This document shows positions 16,706-25,013 of a stretch of 64,000 bases of DNA, piece after piece. The notes below the pieces were generated by a model that ran no database searches, was not told where the DNA came from, and saw only the letters and a list, made by a program, of their open reading frames with translations. The stretch spans positions 2,132,501 to 2,196,500 of the forward strand of contig NZ_JBFOHP010000002.1 of assembly GCF_040907265.1 (NCBI RefSeq). Direction: 5' to 3'. Positions within the stretch are counted from its first letter, which is position 1; each line of letters begins with the position of its first letter. The position numbers were made by a program, and so were the translations under genes. The stretch comes from Streptomyces sclerotialus (GTDB taxonomy: Bacteria; Actinomycetota; Actinomycetes; Streptomycetales; Streptomycetaceae).

Positions 16706-16756
16706 CGTACGCCGAAGGGCCCCGGCACGGTGGGTGCCGGGGCCCTTCGGCGTACG
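16706..16756. terminator. Perfect 23-bp stem terminator after serB
   Basis: CGTACGCCGAAGGGCCCCGG and onward pairs exactly with the complementary arm across a 5-base GGTGG loop. Located between serB and the convergent sixA. Confidence 0.85.
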
Positions 16757-16770
16757 TGGCCGGCAGCGGG

Positions 16771-17289
16771 TCAGCCCTGGGGCGTCCAGTAGGCGACCAG
16801 GCGGCCGACGCCGTGCTCGACGGACTTCCAGGAGCCGTTGAAGGCCACCACGGCCAGGGACGCGGTCGGGAAACCACCGCGGTTCATCCGCGCCAGCGAC
16901 TCGCCGTCCGCCTCACCGGAGAGCGCGTCGGCGAGGGCGTGCATGCCGGGGTTGTGGCCGACCACCAGCAGGTCGTCCACCTCGTCCGGGACCTCGTTGA
17001 CCAGCGCGATCAGCTCGCCCAGTGAGGCTTCGTACAGCCGGTCCTCGTAGACGGTCTTCGGGCGCTGGGGCAGTTCGTGTACGCAGAGCTTCCACGTCTC
17101 GCGGGTGCGCAGGGCCGTGGAGCAGAGGGTCAGATCGGGGTTGATGCCCGCTCCCGCGAGCCAGCGTCCGGCGGCGGGGGCGTCCCGGCGGCCGCGCTCG
17201 GCGAGCGGCCGCTCGTGGTCGCTCTCCTGCGACCACTCGGCCTTGGCATGTCGGAGAAGGACAATCCGGCGAGGAGAATCGACGCTCAT
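16771..17289 (-). CDS. SixA-type phosphohistidine phosphatase
   Basis: A 172-residue histidine phosphatase (phosphoglycerate mutase superfamily). The catalytic histidine is in the N-terminal VLLRHAKAEW; the partner motifs are CSTALRTRET near residue 55 and VGHNPGMHAL near 120. SixA removes phosphate from phosphohistidines, for example in phosphorelay proteins; the substrate here is unknown. ATG at 17289 is the only good start. Terminator shared with serB. Confidence 0.92.
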   Translation of the reverse strand: MSVDSPRRIVLLRHAKAEWSQESDHERPLAERGRRDAPAAGRWLAGAGINPDLTLCSTALRTRETWKLCVHELPQRPKTVYEDRLYEASLGELIALVNEVPDEVDDLLVVGHNPGMHALADALSGEADGESLARMNRGGFPTASLAVVAFNGSWKSVEHGVGRLVAYWTPQG

Positions 17290-17372
17290 GTGTCCCAGCT
17301 TCGCACGAAACGCGGCGCGGGGCGCGGGGTGTTGACAGCCTCATCCCACAAGGCAGGATGCGGTACCGGCGA

Positions 17373-17576
17373 CTACACTCCGGCGCCGAGCAGGCGTGCG
17401 AGGAAGTGGACCAAGGACACCGTGGCGGGCGGTGCCCCGGCCGCGTCGGCCTCGGCGGCCGGGGTGATCACGAAGAGCAGCGTCACGAACGAGACCACCG
17501 GCAGGGCCAGGGCCCACCACGGCAGCCGCGCGGGCCGGGCACCGTTCTCGGCGTGCCGGGTGTGAGCGGCGGACAT
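17373..17576 (-). CDS. Small single-pass membrane protein, unknown function
   Basis: A 67-residue protein. Charged N-terminus (MSAAHTRHAENGARPAR), then one hydrophobic segment WWALALPVVSFVTLLFVI, then an Ala-rich stretch and a second hydrophobic C-terminus. The ATG at 17576 is preceded by GGAGG (CGGAGGCGATCCC), which settles the start against the longer open frame. It is a streptomycete-type conserved small protein; no role is known. Confidence 0.7.
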   Translation of the reverse strand: MSAAHTRHAENGARPARLPWWALALPVVSFVTLLFVITPAAEADAAGAPPATVSLVHFLARLLGAGV

Positions 17577-17769
17577 GGGATCGCCTCCGTGCGGTCGGTG
17601 GGGACGGCGCGGCCCCCCGTGCGGCCGCGCCCACCGCGGCGGCGCGGTGTCCTTCGAACCTACGGGTCCGGGACCGCGCCTCCCATCAGGTGCACCACCC
17701 ACTTGCCCCTGACCCTGGCCCCCTAGGGGACGGTGGGGACAGCCCTACCCGCGCGTGCGCGGCGCCGGG

Positions 17770-17886
17770 TCACGGTGAGGCGATGCTGGCGATGATCCCG
17801 ACGACGACGGTCACGGCGAGCATCGCGCCCAGGACGAGGAGCAGCTTCTTCTGGCCGCCCTGCGGATTCGGTTCGAGCACTGGCAT
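17770..17886 (-). CDS. SGM_5486-like small transporter-associated protein
   Basis: A 38-residue protein with sequence start MPVLEPNPQGGQKK followed by one membrane helix (LLLVLGAMLAVTVVVGIIA). It is shorter than typical annotation cut-offs. The pattern matches a tiny protein family that Streptomyces keeps next to MFS transporter genes; the MFS gene lies just 114 bases upstream in the same direction. Function unknown. Confidence 0.7.
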   Translation of the reverse strand: MPVLEPNPQGGQKKLLLVLGAMLAVTVVVGIIASIASP

Positions 17887-18000
17887 GTCCCCAGTGTCGC
17901 AAACGGCTCCGGGCCGCCGGTCGGCAGTACCGGGCAAGGACGGCCGGAGCCGGCCGGCGGGCCCGGCGGCGGGCTTCCGGGCGCCGGGGCGGGCGGGCCC

Positions 18001-19293
18001 TCAGCCCTCGTCCTCGATCCGGCGGTTCCGGCCGGCCAGCACGCCCACCACGATCTGCGGCACCATGAGCCCCGCCATCAGCGCGATCGGCAGGCCCCAG
18101 CCGCCGCTGTGCTGGTACAGGGTGCCCACCAGGAGCGGCCCGGGGATCGAGATCAGGTAACCGATGCACTGGGCGAAGGCGGAGAGCTTGACGACGCCGG
18201 CGGCGCTGCCGGCGCGCATACCGATCATGGTGAGGGCGAGCGGGAAGGCGCAGTTCGAGATGCCGAGCAGCAGCGCCCAGCCCCAGGCCCCGGCGGCGGG
18301 CGCCAGCCACAGGCCCGCGTACCCGGCGAGCCCGCAGGCCCCGAGGAGCACGGCCAGCGGCCCCTGGTGGCGCATCCGGGCGGCCACCCGGGGCAGCAGG
18401 AAGGACAGCGGGATGCCCATGGCCATGGTGATCGCGAGCAGCACGCCCGCGGTTCCGGCGGGCACTCCGGCGTCGCGGAAGATCTGCGGCAGCCAGCCCA
18501 TGGTGATGTACGCGGCGGTGGCCTGGAGGCCGAAGAAGACGGCGAGCGACCAGGCGGTGGGCGAGCGGCTGATCCGGATGGCGGGGGCGTCCTGCTGCGG
18601 CGCCCCGGCCGCCGGTGCCGCCTGGGGCGCGCGGTGCCGCAGCACGGCGAGCCAGGGGACGACGGCGAGGGCGCCGAGCACCGCCCAGACGGCGAGGCCG
18701 GCCTGCCAGCCGCCGCCGAGCGCGCCGGTGACCGGTACGGTCAGGGCCGCGGCGAGCGAGGTGCCCAGGGCCAGCGCCATGGAGTACAGCCCGGTCATCG
18801 AGCCGACCCGGTCGGGGAAGAAGGTCTTGATGACCACGGGCAGCAGGATGTTGCTGACCGCGATGCCGGCGAGCGCCAGGGCGCTGGCGGCGAGGAACCC
18901 GGCCGTGCCGCCCGCGAAGGGCCGTACGACGACGCCGGCCGTGATCGCGGCCATGCCGGCGCACACGATGGCGCCCGGCCCGAAGCGGCGGGCCAGCCGC
19001 GGCGCCGCGATGCCGAAGACGGCGAAGCACAGGGCCGGTACGGAGGTGAGCAGGCCCGCGACGGTGCCGCTCATGCCGAGTCCGTCCCGCACCTCCTCCA
19101 TGAGGGCGCCCAGGCTGGTGATGGCCGGGCGGAGGTTGAGCGCGGCGAGGACGAGACCGGCGGTCAGGACCGCGCCGAGCCAGCGCGGTACGGGCGCGGG
19201 GGCACGGTCGTGCGGATCGCCGCCGGGTGTTCCGGTGGTGGTCTGCGGTGCCTCGGGGGCGGTGCCGAGGGTCGCGAGGTCGTCGTCTGCCAT
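18001..19293 (-). CDS. CynX/NimT family MFS transporter
   Basis: A 430-residue MFS carrier with about twelve membrane segments. The N-terminal segment (VLTAGLVLAALNLRPAITSLGALMEEVRDGLGMSGTVAGLLTSVP) is typical of the CynX/NimT cyanate/2-nitroimidazole transport branch. The C-terminus ends in charged IVVGVLAGRNRRIEDEG. Substrate unknown. It is divergently paired with a FadR/GntR regulator and starts at an ATG six bases after a -10 box, so its mRNA should be leaderless and the 19-bp palindrome overlapping its -10 could repress it. Confidence 0.9.
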   Translation of the reverse strand: MADDDLATLGTAPEAPQTTTGTPGGDPHDRAPAPVPRWLGAVLTAGLVLAALNLRPAITSLGALMEEVRDGLGMSGTVAGLLTSVPALCFAVFGIAAPRLARRFGPGAIVCAGMAAITAGVVVRPFAGGTAGFLAASALALAGIAVSNILLPVVIKTFFPDRVGSMTGLYSMALALGTSLAAALTVPVTGALGGGWQAGLAVWAVLGALAVVPWLAVLRHRAPQAAPAAGAPQQDAPAIRISRSPTAWSLAVFFGLQATAAYITMGWLPQIFRDAGVPAGTAGVLLAITMAMGIPLSFLLPRVAARMRHQGPLAVLLGACGLAGYAGLWLAPAAGAWGWALLLGISNCAFPLALTMIGMRAGSAAGVVKLSAFAQCIGYLISIPGPLLVGTLYQHSGGWGLPIALMAGLMVPQIVVGVLAGRNRRIEDEG

Positions 19294-19299
19294 ACGTAC

Positions 19300-19305
19300 A
19301 TCATA
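19300..19305 (-). promoter_or_regulatory. -10 box of the MFS gene
   Basis: TATGAT on the minus strand, six bases before the MFS ATG. Confidence 0.5.
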
Positions 19306-19319
19306 GAATCATGGGATGA
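19301..19319. promoter_or_regulatory. 19-bp palindromic operator in the MFS/FadR-regulator divergent region
   Basis: TCAT-nnn-AT-n-AT-nnn-ATGA. It overlaps the -10 box of the MFS gene and lies 50 bases before the -10 box of the regulator gene. Likely bound by the FadR-type regulator. Confidence 0.5.
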
Positions 19320-19368
19320 ATGGTTGTCCAGGTGATTCTCGCCTCCCGGTGACCGGCCGGGGAAGGCT

Positions 19369-19374
19369 TAGCAT
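19369..19374 (+). promoter_or_regulatory. -10 box of the FadR-type regulator gene
   Basis: TAGCAT, with the ATG of the regulator 43 bases downstream and AGGAG at 19407. Confidence 0.4.
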
Positions 19375-19416
19375 CAGCGATGCCACGTTCGAGCTCGTGT
19401 CTCCAGGAGCGCCCCC

Positions 19417-20100
19417 ATGCCGCTGACCTCGCCCCGGCGTTCCGCCCTGGCCGACCAGGTGATCGCACAGCTGCGCGCCCAGATCACCTCGGGCGAGTGG
19501 CCGGTCGGAGCGCGCATCCCCACCGAGCCGGAGCTGGTCGAACAGCTCGGAGTGGCCCGCAACACCGTCCGCGAGGCGGTCCGGGCGCTGGCCCACAACG
19601 GCCTGCTGGACATCCGCCAGGGCTCCGGCACCTACGTCGTCGCCACCAGCGAGCTGGCGGGCGTGATGAACCGCAGGTTCGCCGACGCCGACCCCCGGCA
19701 CGTCGCCGAGCTGCGCAGCGCGCTGGAGGCCGAGGCCGCCCGGCGGGCCGCCGAGCGGCGTACCGAGGCGGACCTCAAGCAGCTGGACGCCGCGCTGCAC
19801 CGGCGGGAGCAGGCGTGGGCGTCGGGCGCGGCGGCGGCGTTCGTGGAGGCCGACGCCACTCTGCACATGGCGATCGTGGCCGCCTCGCACAACGACGTGC
19901 TGGCGGAGCTGTACGCGGACCTCGGCGGGGTGCTGCGCGAGTTCCTCCGCGCCGACGTGGGCGACGAGCTGCGCCCGGAGTCGCACCTGGACCACTCCCG
20001 GCTGGTGGACGCCATCCGGGAGGGCGACGGCGACCGCGCGGCGGCCGAGGCGAGCACCCATCCGTACGGCTGCCGGCCGGGGCGGCTGCGGAACGGCTGA
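19417..20100 (+). CDS. FadR/GntR family transcriptional regulator
   Basis: A 227-residue GntR-superfamily regulator. Winged-helix DNA-binding domain at residues 8-75 (RIPTEPELVEQLGVARNTVREAVRALAHNGLLDIRQGSGTYV) and an all-helical FCD effector domain (ELRSALEAEAARRAAERR, FVEADATLHMAIVAASHN). It is divergent from the MFS gene and presumably controls it and itself by an exported or imported ligand. The last residues (GCRPGRLRNG) are the short tail typical of this Streptomyces branch. ATG at 19417 with AGGAG upstream. Confidence 0.92.
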   Translation: MPLTSPRRSALADQVIAQLRAQITSGEWPVGARIPTEPELVEQLGVARNTVREAVRALAHNGLLDIRQGSGTYVVATSELAGVMNRRFADADPRHVAELRSALEAEAARRAAERRTEADLKQLDAALHRREQAWASGAAAAFVEADATLHMAIVAASHNDVLAELYADLGGVLREFLRADVGDELRPESHLDHSRLVDAIREGDGDRAAAEASTHPYGCRPGRLRNG

Positions 20101-20112
20101 GAGCCTGTGTCA
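20097..20112. repeat. 16-bp 3'-end repeat, copy 1
   Basis: CTGAGAGCCTGTGTCA, containing the regulator's TGA stop codon. The same 16 bases recur at 38875-38890 around the stop codon of the SURF1 gene. Confidence 0.55.
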
Positions 20113-20122
20113 CCGCACGGCA

Positions 20123-20165
20123 GAGGGCCGGGGGCCGCCGTGTCGTACGGCGGCCCCCGGCCCTC
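20123..20165. terminator. Perfect 19-bp stem terminator
   Basis: GAGGGCCGGGGGCCGCCGT, loop GTCGT, and its exact complement, between the convergent regulator and fabI. Confidence 0.8.
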
Positions 20166-20180
20166 ACACGCAGGGGTCGG

Positions 20181-20951
20181 TCAGGCGCCCATCATGTGCA
20201 CGCCGCCGTCGACGTGGACGATCTCGCCGGTGGTCTTCGGGAAGAAGTCCGACAGCAGGGCGACGACGCCGCGGCCCGCGGGCTCCGGGTCGGCCATGTC
20301 CCAGTTCAGCGGGGAACGGGTGTCCCACACCTTGGCGAGCTCGGAGAAGCCGGGGATGGACTTGGCGGCCATCGAGCCGATCGGGCCGGCGGAGACGAGG
20401 TTGCAGCGGACGTTCCGCGCGCCCAGGTCACGCGCCAGGTAGCGGCTGGTGGACTCCAGCGCGGCCTTGGCCGGGCCCATCCAGTCGTACTGCGGCCAGG
20501 CGAACTGCGCGTCGAAGGTCAGGCCGACGACCGCGCCGCCCTCCTCCGGCATCAGCGGCAGGCAGGCCATGGTCAGCGCCTTGAGCGAGAACGCCGAGAC
20601 GTGCATGGCCGTGGAGACCGACTCGAAGGACGTGTTCAGGAAGTTGCCGCCGAGCGCGTCCTGCGGGGCGAAGCCGATGGAGTGGACGACGCCGTCCAGG
20701 CCGCCGAGCTCCTCGCGGACCTTGGCCTCCAGGCCGTCCAGGTGCTCCTGGTTGGTCACGTCCAGCTCGATGACCTTGGCAGGCTTCGGCAGCTTCTTGG
20801 CGATGCGCTCGGTGAGCGTGGGCCGCGGGAACGCGGTGAGGATGACCTCGGCGCCCTGCTCCTGGGCGACCTTCGCCGTGTGGAAGGCGATGGAGGACTC
20901 CATCAGTACGCCCGTGACCAGAATGCGCTTGCCGGCGAGGATTCCGCTCAT
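20181..20951 (-). CDS. fabI: Enoyl-[acyl-carrier-protein] reductase (NADH) FabI
   Basis: A 256-residue SDR-fold enzyme that reduces trans-2-enoyl-ACP in the last step of fatty-acid elongation. The N-terminal cofactor site reads GKRILVTGVLMESSIAFHTAK; the substrate loop and the catalytic pair are in QYDWMGPAKAALES (Tyr and, seven residues later, Lys). C-terminal DVGGVHMMGA-type tail is DGGVHMMGA. It starts five bases after fabG ends, so the two form an operon. Confidence 0.96.
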   Translation of the reverse strand: MSGILAGKRILVTGVLMESSIAFHTAKVAQEQGAEVILTAFPRPTLTERIAKKLPKPAKVIELDVTNQEHLDGLEAKVREELGGLDGVVHSIGFAPQDALGGNFLNTSFESVSTAMHVSAFSLKALTMACLPLMPEEGGAVVGLTFDAQFAWPQYDWMGPAKAALESTSRYLARDLGARNVRCNLVSAGPIGSMAAKSIPGFSELAKVWDTRSPLNWDMADPEPAGRGVVALLSDFFPKTTGEIVHVDGGVHMMGA

Positions 20952-20956
20952 ATCGA

Positions 20957-21661
20957 TCAGTGACCCATGCCCAATCCGCCGTCGACGGGAATGACGGCTC
21001 CAGTGATGTACGCGGCCTCGTCGGAGGCCAGGAAGCGGACCGAGGCGGCGATCTCCTCGGGCTGCGCGTAACGCGCGAGCGGGACCTGCTTCACGATGTT
21101 CTCGCGCTGCTCGTCGGTGAGCGCGCGGGTCATGTCGGTGTCGACGAAGCCGGGGGCCACCACGTTGCAGGTGATGTTGCGCGAGCCCAGCTCGCGGGCG
21201 ATCGAGCGGGCGAAGCCGACGAGGCCCGCCTTGGAGGCCGCGTAGTTCGCCTGGCCCGCCGAGCCCAGCAGGCCCACCACGGACGAGATCAGCACGATGC
21301 GGCCCTTGCGCGCCCGCAGCATGCCGCGGTTGGCGCGCTTGACCACGCGGAACGTACCGGTGAGGTTGGTCTCCAGGACCGAGGCGAAGTCGTCCTCCGA
21401 CATCCGCATCAGCAGCTGGTCACGGGTGACGCCGGCGTTGGCCACCAGCACCTCGACCGCGCCGTGCTTCTCCTCGATCTCCTTGTACGCCTGCTCGACC
21501 TGCTCCGTGTCGGTGATGTCGCACTTCACGGCCAAGAACCCCGCCGGGGGTTCGCCGGAGCGGTAGGTGATGGCGACCTTGTCGCCTGCCTCGGCGAAGG
21601 CTCGGGCGATGGCGAGGCCGATGCCGCGATTGCCTCCGGTGACCAGAACCGAGCGGCTCAA
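20957..21661 (-). CDS. fabG: 3-oxoacyl-[ACP] reductase FabG
   Basis: A 234-residue SDR reductase that makes 3-hydroxyacyl-ACP. N-terminal NAD(P) loop is SVLVTGGNRGIGLAIARAF; catalytic SSVVGLLGSAGQANYAASKAG with Ser, Tyr and Lys; typical C-terminus TGAVIPVDGGLGMGH. The TTG at 21661 is the start that yields the conserved N-terminus (MSRSVLVTGG) and has a purine-rich AAAGGGTGATC upstream. It is the first gene of fabG-fabI; both sit divergently from tldD. Confidence 0.95.
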   Translation of the reverse strand: MSRSVLVTGGNRGIGLAIARAFAEAGDKVAITYRSGEPPAGFLAVKCDITDTEQVEQAYKEIEEKHGAVEVLVANAGVTRDQLLMRMSEDDFASVLETNLTGTFRVVKRANRGMLRARKGRIVLISSVVGLLGSAGQANYAASKAGLVGFARSIARELGSRNITCNVVAPGFVDTDMTRALTDEQRENIVKQVPLARYAQPEEIAASVRFLASDEAAYITGAVIPVDGGLGMGH

Positions 21662-21892
21662 GAGATCACCCTTTCCGTGTCCTGTCCGACGTGTGTTCCC
21701 TACGAAACTAGCGGTCAGCGGGCCCATACGGAGAATCGACCTCGCACAGGGGCACATCCCGGTCACTGTGGGGTCCCTACAGAACCGACCGCGGCGCGCC
21801 CGCGCGGAACACCCCGGCCGACCGGCCGGACGTCCTGCGCGTAAGGGGCTCGGCACGGCATGATGCGTGACGCCGACCACGGGAGGGATGCC

Positions 21893-23425
21893 GTGCCTGC
21901 TACACCTCGTTCCGTTGACGAGAGCTTTCTCGCCCTGCCCCTGCGCGCGCTGGCCGACGCCGCGCTCGCGCGGGCCCGGGCGCTCGGGGCCGACCACGCG
22001 GACTTCCGGATGGAACGGATCCGGTACGCGTCCTGGCGGCTGCGGGACGCGAAGACGGCCGGTTCCTCCGACACCACCGACCTGGGATACGCGGTACGAG
22101 TGGTGCACGGCGGGGCCTGGGGCTTCGCTTCCGGGGTCGATCTGACCATGGACGCGGCGGCCCGGGTGGCCGCGCAGGCGGTCGCGATGGCCAAGCTGTC
22201 GGCGAAGGTGATCGACGCGGCCGGGTCCCAGGAGAAGGTCGAGCTCGCCGACGAGCCCGCGTACCCGGACCGGACATGGGTCTCCTCGTACGGGACCGAC
22301 CCCTTCGACGTGCCGGACACGGAGAAGAGCGGGCTGCTGGCGGAGTGGAGCGGGCGGCTGCTGGCCGCACCGGGCGTGACGCACGCGGACGCCTCGCTGC
22401 TCACGGTCCGGGAGAACAAGTTCTACGCCGACACCGCGGGCACCACCACCACGCAGCAGCGGGTCCGGCTGCATCCGGAGCTGACGGCCGTCGCGGTGGA
22501 CGACCGCACCGGCGAGTTCGACTCGATGCGCACCATCGCGCCGCCGGCCGGCCGAGGCTGGGAGTACCTGACCGACGGCCGGTACGACTGGGACGCGGAG
22601 CTGGCGGAGATGCCGGAGCTGCTCGCGGAGAAGATGCGCGCGCCGAGCGTCCGGGCCGGGCGGTACGACCTGGTGGTGGACCCCTCCAACCTGTGGCTGA
22701 CGATCCACGAGTCGATCGGGCACGCCACCGAGCTGGACCGGGCGCTGGGGTACGAAGCAGCGTACGCGGGCACCTCGTTCGCCACCTTCGACCAGCTGGG
22801 CACCTTGAAGTACGGCTCGGAGCTGATGCACGTCACGGGCGACCGGACCGCCGAGCACGGGCTGGCGACGATCGGGTACGACGACGAGGGCGTCCAGGCG
22901 CAGTCCTGGGACCTGGTCAGGGACGGCGTCCTGGTCGGCTACCAGCTGGACCGCAGGATCGCGAAGCTGACCGGTTTCGAGCGGTCCAACGGGTGCGCGT
23001 ACGCGGACTCGCCGGGCCATGTGCCGGTACAGCGGATGGCCAACGTCTCGCTGCGGCCGGCGCCGGACGGGCCGTCCACCGAGGAGCTGATCTCGGGCGT
23101 CGAGCACGGCATCTACGTGGTCGGCGACCGCTCGTGGTCCATCGACCAGCAGCGGTACAACTTCCAGTTCACCGGGCAGCGGTTCTTCCGGATCGAGCAC
23201 GGGCGGCTGGCGGGGCAGCTGCGCGACGTGGCGTACCAGGCCACCACCACCGACTTCTGGGGCTCGATGGCCGCGGTGGGCGGCCCGCAGACGTACGTGC
23301 TGGGCGGCGCCTTCAACTGCGGCAAGGCCCAGCCGGGCCAGGTCGCCTCCGTCTCGCACGGCTGCCCCGCCGCCCTCTTCACGGCTGTCAACGTCCTCAA
23401 CACAACGCAGGAGGCCGGTCGATGA
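21893..23425 (+). CDS. TldD/PmbA family metalloprotease TldD
   Basis: A 510-residue TldD-type subunit. TldD and TldE together form a metalloprotease that trims peptides or matures modified peptides and quinones in other bacteria. The zinc motif is HESIGHATELD near residue 275; conserved blocks include SCAYADSPGHVPV-type residues and the C-terminal GGAFNCGKAQPGQVASVSHGCP. GTG at 21893 is taken because GGGAGG sits six bases upstream; a run-up ATG at 21860 is possible. Its stop overlaps the next start (ATGA). Confidence 0.92.
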   Translation: MPATPRSVDESFLALPLRALADAALARARALGADHADFRMERIRYASWRLRDAKTAGSSDTTDLGYAVRVVHGGAWGFASGVDLTMDAAARVAAQAVAMAKLSAKVIDAAGSQEKVELADEPAYPDRTWVSSYGTDPFDVPDTEKSGLLAEWSGRLLAAPGVTHADASLLTVRENKFYADTAGTTTTQQRVRLHPELTAVAVDDRTGEFDSMRTIAPPAGRGWEYLTDGRYDWDAELAEMPELLAEKMRAPSVRAGRYDLVVDPSNLWLTIHESIGHATELDRALGYEAAYAGTSFATFDQLGTLKYGSELMHVTGDRTAEHGLATIGYDDEGVQAQSWDLVRDGVLVGYQLDRRIAKLTGFERSNGCAYADSPGHVPVQRMANVSLRPAPDGPSTEELISGVEHGIYVVGDRSWSIDQQRYNFQFTGQRFFRIEHGRLAGQLRDVAYQATTTDFWGSMAAVGGPQTYVLGGAFNCGKAQPGQVASVSHGCPAALFTAVNVLNTTQEAGR

Positions 23426-24825
23426 GCACACGTACGCCGCGGACGAACGCGCCGCACGAGATCGTCGAGCGGGCGCTGGCGCTCTCCCGGGCCGACGGCT
23501 GCGTGGTGATCGCGGACGAGACCACCACCGCCAACCTGCGCTGGGCGGGCAACGCGCTGACCACCAACGGCGTCACCCGCGGCCGCCGGCTCACCGTGAT
23601 CGCCACCGTGAACGGCAAGGAGGGCACCGCCTCCGGCGTCGTCTCGCGTGCCGCGGTCACCGCCGAGGACCTGGAGGCGCTGGTGCGGGCCGCGGAGGCG
23701 GCCGCCAGGGCCGCGGGGCCCGCCGAGGACGCACAGCCGCTCGTCACCGGTGGCGCCCCCTCCCCCGGCTTCACCGAGCCGCCCGCCGAGACCTCCCCGG
23801 ACGTCTTCGCGGACTTCGCGCCCGCGCTCGGCGAGTCCTTCCGGCGGGCCAGGGACGGCGGCCGCGAGCTGTACGGGTTCGCCAGCCATGCGGTGGTCTC
23901 CTCGTACCTGGGCTCCTCGGCCGGGCTGCGGCTGCGGCACGACCAGCCCACCGGGACGCTGGAGCTGAACGCCAAGTCGCCCGACCGCACCCGCTCGGCC
24001 TGGGCGGGCCGGGCCACCCGGGACTTCCGGGACGTCGACCCGCTGGCCATGGACGCCGACCTGGCGCGGCGGCTGGCCTGGGCGGAGCGGCGTACGGAGC
24101 TGCCGGCGGGGCGGTACGAGACGCTGCTGCCGCCCACCGCCGTCGCCGACCTGCTCGTGTACCAGACGTGGTCGTCCGGGGCCCGGGACGCGGCCGAGGG
24201 CCGTACGGTCTTCTCGGCGCCCGGTGGCGGTACCCGGACCGGCGAGAAGCTCTCCGGGCTCCCTCTGACGCTGCGCAGCGACCCGGGGGCCGCGGGTCTG
24301 GAGTGCGCGCCCTTCGTGCTGGCGCACAGCTCCGGGGACGACGCCTCGGTCTTCGACAACGGGCTGCCGCTGGAGCCCACCGACTGGATCCGGGACGGCG
24401 TGCTGAACCAGCTGGTCACCACCCGGCACAGCGCGGAGCTGACCGGCCTGCCGGTGGCCCCGGCCGTCGACAACCTGCTGCTGGAGGCGGGCGGCAGCAA
24501 GTCCCTGGACGAGCTGGTGGCCGGCACCGAGCGGGGGCTGCTGCTGACCTGCCTGTGGTACATCCGCGAGGTGGACCCGGCGACGCTGCTGCTCACGGGG
24601 CTGACCCGGGACGGTGTGTACCTCGTGGAGGGCGGCGAGGTGGTCGGCGAGGTGAACAACTTCCGGTTCAACGAGTCGCCGGTGGACCTGCTGGCGCGGG
24701 CGAGCGAGGCGGGCCGTACGGAGCGCACCCTGCCGCGCGAGTGGAGCGACTACTTCACGCGCGCCGCGATGCCCGCGCTGCGGATCCCGGACTTCAACAT
24801 GAGCTCGGTGAGCCCGGGGGTGTGA
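23422..24825 (+). CDS. TldD/PmbA family protein TldE
   Basis: A 467-residue TldE/PmbA partner subunit lacking the HExxxH of TldD. Conserved parts are NLRWAGNALTTNGVTRGRR, DLLVYQTWSSGARDAAEG and the C-terminal VDNLLLEAGGSKSLDELVAGTERGLLLT. It is translationally coupled to tldD by a 4-base overlap and has AGGAGG seven bases upstream. Together the pair should act on a peptide substrate, unknown in this genome. No peptide precursor gene was seen beside it. Confidence 0.92.
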   Translation: MSTRTPRTNAPHEIVERALALSRADGCVVIADETTTANLRWAGNALTTNGVTRGRRLTVIATVNGKEGTASGVVSRAAVTAEDLEALVRAAEAAARAAGPAEDAQPLVTGGAPSPGFTEPPAETSPDVFADFAPALGESFRRARDGGRELYGFASHAVVSSYLGSSAGLRLRHDQPTGTLELNAKSPDRTRSAWAGRATRDFRDVDPLAMDADLARRLAWAERRTELPAGRYETLLPPTAVADLLVYQTWSSGARDAAEGRTVFSAPGGGTRTGEKLSGLPLTLRSDPGAAGLECAPFVLAHSSGDDASVFDNGLPLEPTDWIRDGVLNQLVTTRHSAELTGLPVAPAVDNLLLEAGGSKSLDELVAGTERGLLLTCLWYIREVDPATLLLTGLTRDGVYLVEGGEVVGEVNNFRFNESPVDLLARASEAGRTERTLPREWSDYFTRAAMPALRIPDFNMSSVSPGV

Positions 24826-25013
24826 CGGCGGAGTCCGTACCGGGAGGGGCCTGTCGTGCCCGTCCCGGGACCCGCCCGTGTGCCCGTCCCCGGGCGGCGG
24901 GCACTTGTCGTACCGCGTGGCCGGCCTGTGGATACTCGGTCGGCCACGCTTCGCACGGCTAATAGAATCGGTTCCGTCCTCCCGTTTGGGATCAACGACC
25001 GATCAGGAACGCC

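Noticed and set aside
13389-16877. 1162-residue open frame on the minus strand
   Set aside because: Antisense across the streptophobe and serB genes; no family features, many Arg/Gly/Pro.
19380-20963. Leaderless start at 19380 for the FadR-type gene
   Set aside because: It is in another frame; the real start at 19417 has AGGAG and the conserved N-terminus.
22276-24825. 849-residue frame starting inside tldD
   Set aside because: Its first half is an out-of-frame shadow of tldD; tldE begins at 23422 with AGGAGG.
24826-25013. T-box upstream of tyrS
   Set aside because: No T-box consensus (antiterminator TGGN) is visible.
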